Shown here: positions 15,881-24,381 of the stretch, in pieces
How positions within the stretch are numbered: position 1 is the first letter of the stretch
How the letters are laid out: each line of letters starts with the position of its first letter
NCBI GenBank assembly: GCA_017744935.1
Contig: JAGIAI010000037.1
Location: 1-45,945 of the forward strand
Direction of reading: 5' to 3'
Length of the DNA: 45,945 nt
Source: Variovorax sp.
Lineage (GTDB): Bacteria; Pseudomonadota; Gammaproteobacteria; Burkholderiales; Burkholderiaceae_C
Notes under the pieces: model-generated
The model's input: the letters and a program-made list of their open reading frames with translations, nothing else
Database searches by the model: none
What the model was told of the DNA's origin: nothing
Translations under genes and position numbers: made by a program

Positions 15881-16882
15881 TCAGGAATAGTCGATGCGCT
15901 GGCAGAGCGTGTCGGGTGCGCCGCCGGACAGGCGTTCGAGCACCACGGGCAATTCGTCGAAGGGTGCGCTGTCGGTGATGAGCGCATCGAGCACCGGGTC
16001 GCACAACAGCGAGAGGGCCAGCGCCATCCGTCGACCGCGATCCCATCGCGCGCGCTGGGCCGTCGCCACATGGCCGACCTGCGAACCCCTGAGCGTGAGC
16101 CGGCGCGAATGAAAGGCTTCGCCGAGCGGCAGCGGCACATCGCGCGTGCCGTACCAGCTCATCTCGATGACCGTCGACTCGAAGGCCGCGAGCCCGAGGG
16201 CAGTGACGAGGCCCTGCGGATTGCCGCTGGCATGAACCACCAGATCGGCATCGGGCGTCGCATCCTGCGGCGTCGAGAAACGAACGCCCAGCGCCTCGGC
16301 CACCGCACGCCGCTGCGCACGCACGTCGACGAGTTCCACCTTGCAGCCCGGCATACGCCCCGCGAGCCACGCCACCAGCAAGCCGACCACGCCGCCGCCC
16401 ACCACCGCCACGCGATCGCCCACGCGCGGCGCTGCATCCCAGATGGCGTTGACGGCGGTCTCCATGTTCGCTGCCAGCACCGCACGCGCGGGCGGCAGGC
16501 GCTCGGGCAGCACATGCACCGCATCCGCCGGAACGATATAGCGCGTCTGGTGCGGATGCAGGCAGAAGACGTGGCGCCCTTTCATTGCCTCGGGCCCTTC
16601 TTCGACGGTACCCACGCTGGCATAGCCGTACTTCACAGGCGCCGGGAAATCGCCTTCCTGGAAAGGCGCGCGCATTCGTTGGAACTCGGTCCGAGGCACC
16701 TCGCAGCGGAACACCAGCATCTCGGTGCCGCGGCTGATTGCCGAGTGAAGTGATCGGACCAGCACCTGCCCCGCTGATGGCGCGGAAACTGTTGCGGCAC
16801 GAATCGCCGCGCGGCCGGGCGCTTCGACCCAGCAAGCCCTGGAGTTGTTACCCGCAATGTCGTGGGATCGATACGAAGGCAT
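15881..16882 (-). CDS. BchC-like medium-chain dehydrogenase/reductase
   Basis: A 333-residue MDR-family oxidoreductase. The N-terminal catalytic domain has the pattern SAISRGTEMLVF, FQRMRAPFQ and APVKYGYASVGTVEEG, which resembles BchC-type dehydrogenases, and lacks the four-Cys structural zinc loop of classical alcohol dehydrogenases. The Rossmann domain is VAVVGGGVVGLLV (158-170). No bacteriochlorophyll genes are present, so it is not BchC itself. As first gene of the operon it may reduce or oxidise a side-chain carbonyl of the product handled by the PTPS-like protein. The product is inferred only from context. Confidence 0.8.
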   Translation of the reverse strand: MPSYRSHDIAGNNSRACWVEAPGRAAIRAATVSAPSAGQVLVRSLHSAISRGTEMLVFRCEVPRTEFQRMRAPFQEGDFPAPVKYGYASVGTVEEGPEAMKGRHVFCLHPHQTRYIVPADAVHVLPERLPPARAVLAANMETAVNAIWDAAPRVGDRVAVVGGGVVGLLVAWLAGRMPGCKVELVDVRAQRRAVAEALGVRFSTPQDATPDADLVVHASGNPQGLVTALGLAAFESTVIEMSWYGTRDVPLPLGEAFHSRRLTLRGSQVGHVATAQRARWDRGRRMALALSLLCDPVLDALITDSAPFDELPVVLERLSGGAPDTLCQRIDYS

Positions 16883-16970
16883 GGCGCATCACTGTACGAG
16901 AAAGTGCTCAGTGTTTTTACGCAGCGCGAGGGGCCGTTCGCGTCATCGATCTCTGATAGCCTGTGGGACC

Positions 16971-17195
16971 ATGCGCGCCCTTCTCCTTCTCGTCAATCTC
17001 GGCCTTCTCGCACTCGCTTTCTACTTCGGCTCGCTGGCTGGCCTGCTCATTGCAGTGGCACTGTGCATCGCGATCGTCGCGGGCTTCTTCCTGTTCTCTA
17101 TGTCTCGCGCCGAGTCGCTCGAATCGAAGGACATGCGCCGCGCGATGGGCCGCAGCACCACCTTCCTCGGCGAGTTGACCGACACCCGCCGCTGA
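16971..17195 (+). CDS. Small two-span membrane protein
   Basis: A 74-residue protein beginning MRALLLLVNLGLLALAFYFG, with two hydrophobic segments (about 3-22 and 24-42) and a charged C-terminal tail (SRAESLESKDMRRAMGRSTTF). The function is unknown. The ATG at 16971 starts directly at the hydrophobic part; a longer open frame from 16845 would overlap the upstream divergent region. It sits between the pterin-like operon and the end of the cox operon, converging with the latter. Confidence 0.55.
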   Translation: MRALLLLVNLGLLALAFYFGSLAGLLIAVALCIAIVAGFFLFSMSRAESLESKDMRRAMGRSTTFLGELTDTRR

Positions 17196-17201
17196 CGCGG
17201 C

Positions 17202-18212
17202 TCAGACGGCCGCAGCCGCCGCCTTCGCAACCGCGACCGCCGCCTCTCGCGGCAACTGCACCGCGTTCTTCACCGCAAGGATTTCCGCCATCACGCTCAC
17301 TGCGATCTCCGGCGGCGTCTTGCTGCCGATATAGATGCCGATCGGCCCGCGCAAGCGCGCCAGAGAGGCTTCGGTCTGGTCGAAGTGCTCGATCATGCGT
17401 TCGCGGCGCGCCTCGGCATTGCGGCGCGAGCCGATCGCGCCGACGTAGAACGCTTCGGTCTGCAAGGCCTCCAGCAGGGCGAGATCGTCGAGCTTCGGAT
17501 CGTGCGTGAGCGCGACCACGCAGCTTCGGCGATCGGGCTTGAACGCTGTCACGGCGTCGTCGGGCATCTCGGTGGTCGTGGTCACGCCCGGTACGTTCCA
17601 TGAGGTCTGGTACTCGGTGCGCGGATCGCACAGCGTCACCGCGAAGCCGCTGAACTGGGCCATCGTCGCGAGATACTCGGCGAGTTGCCCGGCGCCGATG
17701 ATCAGCATCCGGTACTCGGGGCCGAAGGTGTTGACCAGCTCCGCATCGTTGACGGTCAACTCCGCGGGCGATGACGCCTCGGCCAGCTTCACCGAGCCAT
17801 TCGCGAGCGTTACCGTGCGCTGCATGAGTCGCCCGCGTTCGAGCGAAGTCACGAGCGTCTGCAGCGATGCCGGGTCGGGGTCGTATTCGAGCAGCAACTC
17901 GAGTGTGCCGCCGCACGGCAACCCGAAGCGATGCGCTTCGTCGGCGGTGATGCCGTACTTGACGAAGGCCGGCTTGCCGGTGGGCATCGCGCCATCGCCG
18001 TGCGCGCGGGTGTAGCGCGCGATCAGGTCGTCTTCGATGCAGCCGCCCGACACCGAGCCGACGACGGCACCGTCTTCGGCCATCGCCATGATCGATCCGA
18101 TCGGACGCGGCGACGAACCCCAGGTTCGCACCACCGTCGCCAGCAAACCGCGGCGGCCGGCCTGTCGCCAGTCACGCAGCGCACGAAGCACCATCACATC
18201 GAGGTTTTCCAT
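17202..18212 (-). CDS. XdhC/CoxI family molybdenum enzyme maturation protein
   Basis: A 336-residue protein that in this family binds and sulfurates or inserts molybdenum cofactor into xanthine-dehydrogenase-type enzymes. The N-terminal XdhC domain has VVRTWGSSPRPIGS, SVSGGCIEDDL and LPCGGTLELLLE with the conserved cysteines. The C-terminal domain is a Rossmann fold (MLIIGAGQLAEYLA, TLCDPR, VGAIGSRRN). It is the last gene of the cox operon, 33 bases after coxG. It almost certainly serves the CoxL subunit. Confidence 0.9.
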   Translation of the reverse strand: MENLDVMVLRALRDWRQAGRRGLLATVVRTWGSSPRPIGSIMAMAEDGAVVGSVSGGCIEDDLIARYTRAHGDGAMPTGKPAFVKYGITADEAHRFGLPCGGTLELLLEYDPDPASLQTLVTSLERGRLMQRTVTLANGSVKLAEASSPAELTVNDAELVNTFGPEYRMLIIGAGQLAEYLATMAQFSGFAVTLCDPRTEYQTSWNVPGVTTTTEMPDDAVTAFKPDRRSCVVALTHDPKLDDLALLEALQTEAFYVGAIGSRRNAEARRERMIEHFDQTEASLARLRGPIGIYIGSKTPPEIAVSVMAEILAVKNAVQLPREAAVAVAKAAAAAV

Positions 18213-18245
18213 AGCTCTGTCTCTCTATCTCACTGTCTCTGCTCT

Positions 18246-18845
18246 TCAGTCGGCGGGCTTCTCGGTCGCGTCGCCTTCCTCGTCCTTGTCCTTCTTGCCG
18301 AACCCCATCTTCCGCATGAAGCCGGCCATCGCACCCTCCTTCTCGGCCGGCGCGGCGTCCCCATCGGCCGATGCTTCCGCGGGCGGCGGACCGTAGCGGC
18401 TCTGCATCTCGGCTTCGAAGCGCTTGAAGAAATCGTCGGCGGTGGACTTGGCCGCGCCATCGATCAGCCGCTGCCCGAGCTGCGCGATCTTGCCGCCCAC
18501 CTGCGCCTGCACGGTGTAGTCGAGTTCGCAGCCTTCGACCCCATCCGCATTGGGCTTGAGCGACACGCCCGACGAGCCCTTGGCAAAGCCGGCGACGCCG
18601 CCCTGCCCTTCGAACGAAAGCTTGTAGCTTTCGGGCGCCTGGATGTCCGACAGCGTGACCTTGCCGCTGAACTTCGCCGAGACCGGACCGATCTTGACCG
18701 CCAGTCCGACGCTGTATTGGTTGTCTCCGGTCAACTCGAACTTGTCGCAGCCGGGGATGCACTTCTTGAGCGTCTCCGGGTCGTTGAGCGCGTCCCAAGC
18801 CTGCTGCTGCGTGATCCCGAGCTTGCGGTTGCCGAGCATTTCCAT
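18246..18845 (-). CDS. coxG: CoxG-like SRPBCC domain protein
   Basis: A 199-residue member of the CoxG family, thought to help attach the CO-dehydrogenase-type enzyme to the membrane. The SRPBCC fold covers 1-150 (ITQQQAWDALNDPETLKKCIPGC is the typical start). It is followed by a Pro/Ala/Glu-rich linker and a basic, charged tail (FMRKMGFGKKDKDEEG). AAGGAAG lies before the ATG. Its position after coxE matches known cox clusters. Confidence 0.9.
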   Translation of the reverse strand: MEMLGNRKLGITQQQAWDALNDPETLKKCIPGCDKFELTGDNQYSVGLAVKIGPVSAKFSGKVTLSDIQAPESYKLSFEGQGGVAGFAKGSSGVSLKPNADGVEGCELDYTVQAQVGGKIAQLGQRLIDGAAKSTADDFFKRFEAEMQSRYGPPPAEASADGDAAPAEKEGAMAGFMRKMGFGKKDKDEEGDATEKPAD

Positions 18846-18884
18846 GATGAATCTTCCTTTTTGAATTCGAGTGGGGTCGGGTCT

Positions 18885-20090
18885 TCAGCGGCCCGACCGC
18901 ATGAGCGTTGCGAGGCTGGTCGCCAGATGTTCCAGAGCGCTGAGATTGTGGACCGCCAGCATCGCGTCTGCATGGCGGTGCAACATGGCCGCACCGCGCG
19001 CAAGGGGGGCGTAGCCCTCATAGCGCAGCAGCGGATTCAGCCACAGCACGCGCCGCGAATGGCGCTTGAGCCATTGCAGTTCGTTCTCGAGGATCTCGGG
19101 CTCGCCGGTGTCGAGACCGTCGCTGATCACCAGCACCAGCGTGCGCCTTCCAGTCAGGCGGCGGGCGTGACGGCGGCGCAGTTCCACCAGCGATTCGCCG
19201 AGCCGCGTGCCACCGGCGAAGTCGTCGATCGATTCGCTCGCGGCGGCCAGCATCGAATCGGTGTCGGCGAGTCGGAATGCCGGTGTCAGGTCGGTCAGGT
19301 GCGTGCCGAAAGCAAAGACGTCGCGCCGGCCCGAATGCCGCGTCGACGCGTGCAGGAATGCAAGCAGCAGGCGCGCATAGCGTTCCATGGAGCCGGACAC
19401 ATCGACCAGCACGAGCAACGGCAGCGGCTGCTTGCGCCTCGCCCATCGTGGCAGGCGCAGGATCTCGCCGCCGGTACGCGCCGCCTCGTGCAGCACGCCG
19501 GGCCAATGCATGCGCGAATGCGCACCCGCATCGCCCGTGACGCGCAGGCGCCGCGCGGGCAGCGTCGGGATCGGCAGTGAAATGTCCCGCGCCAAGCGCT
19601 CGACGAGGCGGTATTCCGCCGCACCGAGCGCATTGAAATCGGCATGGTGAATGCGCGCGCGGTCGCTCGCGGTCATTGCGGCATCGAAGTCGACCTCGCG
19701 CTCGTTCTGCGCCGCACGTCCCGCTTCGCGCGGCGGCGCCAATGCCTCCCGCACACGCGGGCGGCGCTTGGACGGCTCGGCCTTGCCTTCGGCGCTCGGC
19801 AGCATCTGCGCGAGCAGCTTGTTGGCCAGCTCGGGGTCGCGAAACCAGGCGTCGAAGAGTTCGCGGAAGACGAGTCGGTCTTCTTCGCGGCTGATCATCA
19901 CGGCTTCCATCGCGGCCGCAAGGTCGAGGCGGTTCTCGACGCCCACCAGCGTCGCGGCCTCGGCGGCGAGCGCGATGCGCATCGAATCGGTCCGCACGCC
20001 GGCGCGGCGCAAGGCGCGGCCGAAACCCAGCATGTTGCCCGCCAGCTTGCCGCGGCGTGCGTCGCCAAGCTGATGGACGGTGTCACTCAA
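18885..20090 (-). CDS. coxE: CoxE-like VWA domain protein
   Basis: A 401-residue von Willebrand A domain protein that works with the MoxR-type ATPase CoxD in maturing the molybdenum-copper or molybdenum active site. The VWA part lies in the second half, with the MIDAS motif DVSGSM and later LVISDGLDTGE. I chose a TTG start at 20090 because it overlaps the coxD stop (TTGA) and follows GAGGAGG; the longer in-frame ATG would overlap coxD by 157 bases. The pairing with CoxD is well known for this family. Confidence 0.88.
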   Translation of the reverse strand: MSDTVHQLGDARRGKLAGNMLGFGRALRRAGVRTDSMRIALAAEAATLVGVENRLDLAAAMEAVMISREEDRLVFRELFDAWFRDPELANKLLAQMLPSAEGKAEPSKRRPRVREALAPPREAGRAAQNEREVDFDAAMTASDRARIHHADFNALGAAEYRLVERLARDISLPIPTLPARRLRVTGDAGAHSRMHWPGVLHEAARTGGEILRLPRWARRKQPLPLLVLVDVSGSMERYARLLLAFLHASTRHSGRRDVFAFGTHLTDLTPAFRLADTDSMLAAASESIDDFAGGTRLGESLVELRRRHARRLTGRRTLVLVISDGLDTGEPEILENELQWLKRHSRRVLWLNPLLRYEGYAPLARGAAMLHRHADAMLAVHNLSALEHLATSLATLMRSGR

Positions 20091-21016
20091 GACGAAGCCT
20101 CCTCGGGCTTGAGGAGATCGGTGGCCATCGCGTGCGTCAGCGTGGCGACGTCGTCGCGCTGCTTGAACAGGATGCCCGCGGTGTCGACCACGATTTCGGG
20201 ATCGAGCTCGATGGTGTCGAGCGCCACCAGCGCTTTTGCCCATTCGACGCTTTCGGCAATGCCCGGCCCGCGCTGGAAGGCGCTCGCGAAAGGCGTGCTG
20301 CGCAGCCGGCCGACGAAGTTCGCGATCTGCTCGGACAGCGCGGCGCTCGCCTGCGGCACCTGTGCGCGCACGATCGCGAGCTCGCGCTCGCGCTCCGGAT
20401 AGTCGAGCCAGTGATAGAGGCAGCGGCGCTTGACCGCATCATTGAGCTCGCGCGTGCGATTGCTGGTCAGGATCGTGACCGGCGGCACCAGCGCACGAAT
20501 GGTGCCGAGCTCCGGAATGCTGACTTGGTATTCGCCGAGGTACTCCAACAGGAAGGCTTCGAAAGGTTCGTCTGCGCGGTCGACTTCATCGATGAGCAGG
20601 ACTGCGCCGGGCGCAGGCGCCTGCAGCGCCTGCAGCAGTGGGCGGCGGATGAGGTAGCGCGGCTGGTAGACCTCCGATTCCACATCGGTCGAGATGCCTT
20701 GCGCCTCGGCCGCGCGCATGTGCAGCAGCTGCGCGGCGTAGTTCCATTCGTACAGTGCCTCGCGCTGCTCGAGCCCGTCATAGCACTGAAGCCGCAGCAG
20801 CTCGCGGCTGAGCGCGGTCGATAGGGCCTTGGCGAGTTCTGTCTTGCCCACACCGGGCTCGCCTTCGAGCAGCAGCGGCCGCTGGAGCTTGAGCGCGAGG
20901 AACACCGCCGTGGCGAGCCGTCGGTCCGCGTAGTAGCCAGCGCCTTGCAGCGCCTGCACGACGGCGTCGATTGAGGAAAACGGCGAAGCCGCCGGGGGGG
21001 TGTCGTGATCGGTCAT
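20087..21016 (-). CDS. coxD: CoxD-like MoxR-family AAA+ ATPase
   Basis: A 309-residue AAA+ chaperone. Walker A is GEPGVGKTE (52-60), Walker B is LLIDEVDRAD, sensor 1 is ILTSNRTREL, and an Arg finger region follows in AVKRRCLYHWLDYP. In Oligotropha CoxD is required for building the active-site cluster of CO dehydrogenase. Here it likely unfolds CoxL or the cofactor site together with CoxE, whose gene overlaps it. It follows coxM after a 99-base gap that holds a strong hairpin. Confidence 0.9.
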   Translation of the reverse strand: MTDHDTPPAASPFSSIDAVVQALQGAGYYADRRLATAVFLALKLQRPLLLEGEPGVGKTELAKALSTALSRELLRLQCYDGLEQREALYEWNYAAQLLHMRAAEAQGISTDVESEVYQPRYLIRRPLLQALQAPAPGAVLLIDEVDRADEPFEAFLLEYLGEYQVSIPELGTIRALVPPVTILTSNRTRELNDAVKRRCLYHWLDYPERERELAIVRAQVPQASAALSEQIANFVGRLRSTPFASAFQRGPGIAESVEWAKALVALDTIELDPEIVVDTAGILFKQRDDVATLTHAMATDLLKPEEASS

Positions 21017-21050
21017 CTCGGCAGCTTAAGGGCTCTTGGCATGGCACGCG

Positions 21051-21079
21051 GGCTGCGGGGGATGGTCCTCCCCGCAGCC
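21051..21079. other. Stem-loop inside the cox operon
   Basis: GGCTGCGGGG (21051-21060) pairs with CCCCGCAGCC (21070-21079) in a perfect 10-base stem with a nine-base loop. It sits in the only long gap of the cox operon, between the structural genes (coxSLM) and the maturation genes (coxDEG and xdhC). It has no T-run. It may pause transcription or shield mRNA ends, giving more structural than accessory protein. Confidence 0.45.
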
Positions 21080-21115
21080 TTGCCGCGCACACGACGAAGC
21101 GGCTAACGGAGTCGG

Positions 21116-21907
21116 CTACCCGAGTGCCTTTGCGACTGCGCGTTGCGTCAAGACGCTGATGAGGTTCGCGCGATACGCAGCAGAAGCATGCAAGTCCGTA
21201 TTCAGATCGGCCGAATCGATCTTCACCGACGCCGCCGACTCCGGCGTGAAGGCCTTGCTGAGTGCCTGCTCGAGCCCCGCGTGCCGGAACACGCCGTTGC
21301 CCGCGCCAGTCACCGCGACGCGCACGCCGCTGTCGAACTGCGCGACGAACACACCCACGAGCGGGAAGTTCGATGCCTTCTGGCGCAGCTTCTCATAGGC
21401 GGCGCGCTTCGGAATGGGGAAGCGGATCGCCTTGATGAGCTCGCCATCGGTCAGCGCGGTGGTGAAGAGGCCCTGGAAGAAATCATCTGCACCAATCTCG
21501 CGCTGCGTGGTGACCACCGTCGCGCCGGTCGCGAGCACCGCGCTCGGGTAGCACGCAGCCGGATCGTTGTTGGCGACCGATCCGCCGATGGTGCCCATCG
21601 CGCGCACCTGGCGGTCGCCGATGTGATCGGCGAGCCATGCGAGCGCGGGGAAGGCAGCCTTGACGTCGGCGTTGTTCGCGACATCGAGATGCCGCGTCAT
21701 CGCGCCGATCACGAGCGCGTCGCCCGACTTGCTGATGCCGGCGAGTTCCTTGACGCCGCTCAGGTCGGCCAGTTGCTCGGGCGCGGAAAGCCGCAGCTTC
21801 ATCGAGGCCAGCAGCGTCTGCCCGCCGGCGAGGGGCTTGGCGCCGGCCGCGGCGAGCTTGACCGCATCAGCCAGGGTGGTGGGACGTTCGAGGGTGAAGG
21901 CGTACAT
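21116..21907 (-). CDS. coxM: CoxM-like FAD-binding medium subunit
   Basis: A 263-residue FAD subunit of a xanthine-oxidase-family enzyme. It takes electrons from the iron-sulfur subunit. The FAD motifs are KPLAGGQTLLASMKLRL (AGG loop) and TIGGSVANNDPAACYPS (TIGG loop), at about 27-43 and 110-126. The C-terminal CO_deh_flav_C domain follows. It is the third gene after coxS and coxL; the S-L-M order is that of form II clusters. Confidence 0.92.
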   Translation of the reverse strand: MYAFTLERPTTLADAVKLAAAGAKPLAGGQTLLASMKLRLSAPEQLADLSGVKELAGISKSGDALVIGAMTRHLDVANNADVKAAFPALAWLADHIGDRQVRAMGTIGGSVANNDPAACYPSAVLATGATVVTTQREIGADDFFQGLFTTALTDGELIKAIRFPIPKRAAYEKLRQKASNFPLVGVFVAQFDSGVRVAVTGAGNGVFRHAGLEQALSKAFTPESAASVKIDSADLNTDLHASAAYRANLISVLTQRAVAKALG

Positions 21908-21928
21908 GGTGTTCTGACCTTTCCGTGT

Positions 21929-24370
21929 TCAGGGAGCCGGGCGGCCTTGCGTGCTCGCGGCCAGCGAAGGCTGCTGCGGTTGTCCGGTCGGGCTGCTGCC
22001 CTTCTGCATCGTTTCCCACACGCGGTAGGGCGATGCCGGCATGTCGAAGTCCTTCACGCCGAGCGGCGCGAGCGCATCGAGCACTGCATTGATGACGGCT
22101 GGCGGCGAACCGATCGCGCCCGCCTCGCCGCAGCCCTTGGTGCCCAGCGGGTTGTGGGTGCAGGGTGTGCACACGGTGTCGAGCTTGAACATCGGGAAGT
22201 CCTCGGCGCGAGGCATGGCGTAGTCCATGAAGCTGCCGGTGAGAAGCTGGCCGCTCTCCTTGTCGTAGACGCAGTTCTCCATCAATGCCTGGCCGATGCC
22301 CTGCACGAGCCCGCCGAGCACCTGTCCCTCCACGATCATCGGATTGATGATGGTGCCGAAGTCGTCAACCGCGGTGAAGCGGTCGACCTTGACTTCGCCG
22401 GTCTGCTTGTCGACCTCGACCTCGCAGATGTAGGTGCCACCCGGGAAGGTGAAGTTCGTCGGGTCGTAGAACGCGGTTTCGTTCAGCCCCGGCTCCAGCT
22501 TGTCGAGCGGGTAGTTGTGCGGCACATACGCGGTGAGCGCGACCTGTCCGAAGGGGATCTTCTTGTCGGTGCCCTTGACGGTGAACTCGCCGTTGGCAAA
22601 TTCGACGTCGGCGTCGCTCGCTTCCATCAGATGCGCCGCGATCTTCTTGGCCTTGGTCTCGATCTTGTCGAGCGCTTTCATGATCGCCGCGCCGCCGACC
22701 GAGATCGAGCGCGATCCGTAAGTGCCCATGCCGAAGGGCACGCGGCCGGTGTCGCCGTGCACCACATCCACGTTTTCGACCGGGATTCCCAGGCGCGCGG
22801 CCACCACCTGCGCAAAGGTGGTCTCATGCCCTTGGCCGTGGCTATGCGAGCCGGTGAACACCGTCACGCTGCCGGTCGGATGGACACGGATTTCGCCGCA
22901 TTCGAACAGGCCCGCACGCGCACCGAGTGCACCCGCGATGTTCGACGGCGCGATGCCGCAGGCTTCGATGTAGCTCGAATAGCCAATGCCGCGCAGCTTG
23001 CCCTTGCCCTCGCTCGCCGATTTGCGCTGCGCGAATCCGGCCACGTCGGCCAGCGTCTTCGCCTTGTCCATGCAGGCGTGGAAATCGCCCGTGTCGTACT
23101 GCAGCGCGACCGGCGTCTGATACGGGAAGGCAGTGATGAAGTTGCGCTTGCGGATCTCGTCCTGCCCGAGGTTCATCTCCCACGCGCAGCGCGACACGAG
23201 CCGTTCGAGCAGGTAGGTGGCCTCGGGCCGCCCCGCACCGCGATAGGCATCGACCGGCGCGGTGTTCGTGAACCACGCATCGACTTCGACGTAGATCTGC
23301 GGTGTGGTGTACTGCCCCGCGAGCAATGTGGCGTAGAGGATCGTTGGCACCGCGGTCGAGAAGGTCGACAGGTAGCCGCCAAGATTCGCATCGGTGTGCA
23401 CGCGCAGCGCGAGGAACTTGCCGTTGGCGTCCATCGCCATCTCGGCATGGCTCACGTGGTCGCGACCGTGGGCGTCGGACAGGAAGCACTCCGAACGCTC
23501 GCCGGTCCACTTGATGCTGCGATTGAGCTGCTTCGAAGCCCAGGTGAGCGCCACGTCTTCCGCATAGAGGTAGATCTTCGAGCCGAAGCCGCCGCCCACG
23601 TCGGGCGCGATCACGCGCACCTTGTGCTCGGGCAGCCCCAGCACGAACGCCGTCATCAGCAGGCGCTCGACGTGCGGGTTCTGGTTGGCGACGTACAGCG
23701 TGTACTCGTCGTTCGCACGGTTGTAGCTGCCGATGGCAACGCGCGGCTCGATCGGGTTGGGCACGAGGCGGTTGTTGACGAGGTCGAGCTTCGTCACGTG
23801 CGCCGCATTCGCGAAGGCCGCATCCACACCCGCCTTGTCACCGATCGCCCACTTGTAGCACTGGTTGTCCGGCGCCTGCTCGTGGATCACGACGCCGCTC
23901 TGCTTCTTCGCCGCATCGGCGACGCTGACCAGCGCGGGGAGTTCTTCGTAGTCGACCACGATCGCTTCGGCGGCGTTCTTGCCTTGCTCGACCGTCTCGG
24001 CCACGACGAGTGCGACGTGGTCGCCCACATAGCGCACCTTTCCGATCGCGAGGATCGGGTGCGGCGGCTCCTTCATCGGCGTGCCGTCGGGGTTGTTGAT
24101 CAGCCAGCCGCAAGGCAGGCCGCCCATCTTTCCGTCGATGTCCTTGCCGGTGAAGATGCCGACCACACCGGGCATCTTGAGCGCGGCCGACGTGTCGATG
24201 GACTTGATGTTCGCGTGCGCGTGGGGCGAACGCAGGAACACCGCGTGCGTCTGGTTCTGCAGGTTGACGTCGTCGGTGTACTGGCCGGCGCCGGTGAGGA
24301 AGCGGTAGTCCTCCTTGCGACGCAGCGCCTCGCCGATGTGCGGCAGGTTGGAGAAGTCGGATGCACCCAT
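21929..24370 (-). CDS. coxL: CoxL-like molybdopterin large subunit, form II
   Basis: An 813-residue catalytic subunit that binds the molybdopterin cytosine dinucleotide cofactor. The active-site loop at 375-381 is AYRGAGR, the form II signature; true (form I) CO dehydrogenase has AYxCSFR with the copper-binding Cys. The catalytic Glu749 is in GCGEAG. Further Moco motifs are DVGGGFGSK and GQGHETTFAQV. It is thus a molybdenum hydroxylase whose substrate may be CO at low activity or an aldehyde or heterocycle. AGGAGA precedes the ATG at 24370. An Ala/Gln/Pro-rich tail ends it. Confidence 0.93.
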   Translation of the reverse strand: MGASDFSNLPHIGEALRRKEDYRFLTGAGQYTDDVNLQNQTHAVFLRSPHAHANIKSIDTSAALKMPGVVGIFTGKDIDGKMGGLPCGWLINNPDGTPMKEPPHPILAIGKVRYVGDHVALVVAETVEQGKNAAEAIVVDYEELPALVSVADAAKKQSGVVIHEQAPDNQCYKWAIGDKAGVDAAFANAAHVTKLDLVNNRLVPNPIEPRVAIGSYNRANDEYTLYVANQNPHVERLLMTAFVLGLPEHKVRVIAPDVGGGFGSKIYLYAEDVALTWASKQLNRSIKWTGERSECFLSDAHGRDHVSHAEMAMDANGKFLALRVHTDANLGGYLSTFSTAVPTILYATLLAGQYTTPQIYVEVDAWFTNTAPVDAYRGAGRPEATYLLERLVSRCAWEMNLGQDEIRKRNFITAFPYQTPVALQYDTGDFHACMDKAKTLADVAGFAQRKSASEGKGKLRGIGYSSYIEACGIAPSNIAGALGARAGLFECGEIRVHPTGSVTVFTGSHSHGQGHETTFAQVVAARLGIPVENVDVVHGDTGRVPFGMGTYGSRSISVGGAAIMKALDKIETKAKKIAAHLMEASDADVEFANGEFTVKGTDKKIPFGQVALTAYVPHNYPLDKLEPGLNETAFYDPTNFTFPGGTYICEVEVDKQTGEVKVDRFTAVDDFGTIINPMIVEGQVLGGLVQGIGQALMENCVYDKESGQLLTGSFMDYAMPRAEDFPMFKLDTVCTPCTHNPLGTKGCGEAGAIGSPPAVINAVLDALAPLGVKDFDMPASPYRVWETMQKGSSPTGQPQQPSLAASTQGRPAP

Positions 24371-24381
24371 GACTTTTCTCC

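Noticed and set aside
15881..16882. Bacteriochlorophyll biosynthesis gene bchC
   Set aside because: Sequence style is BchC-like, but there are no photosynthesis genes in the window and the operon partners point elsewhere.
17931..19580. A 549-residue open frame on the plus strand
   Set aside because: It is antisense to xdhC, coxG and coxE, all of which have strong family motifs.
21929..24370. Calling CoxL a true (form I) carbon monoxide dehydrogenase
   Set aside because: The active-site loop is AYRGAGR and the Cys that binds copper is absent; the S-L-M gene order also points to form II.
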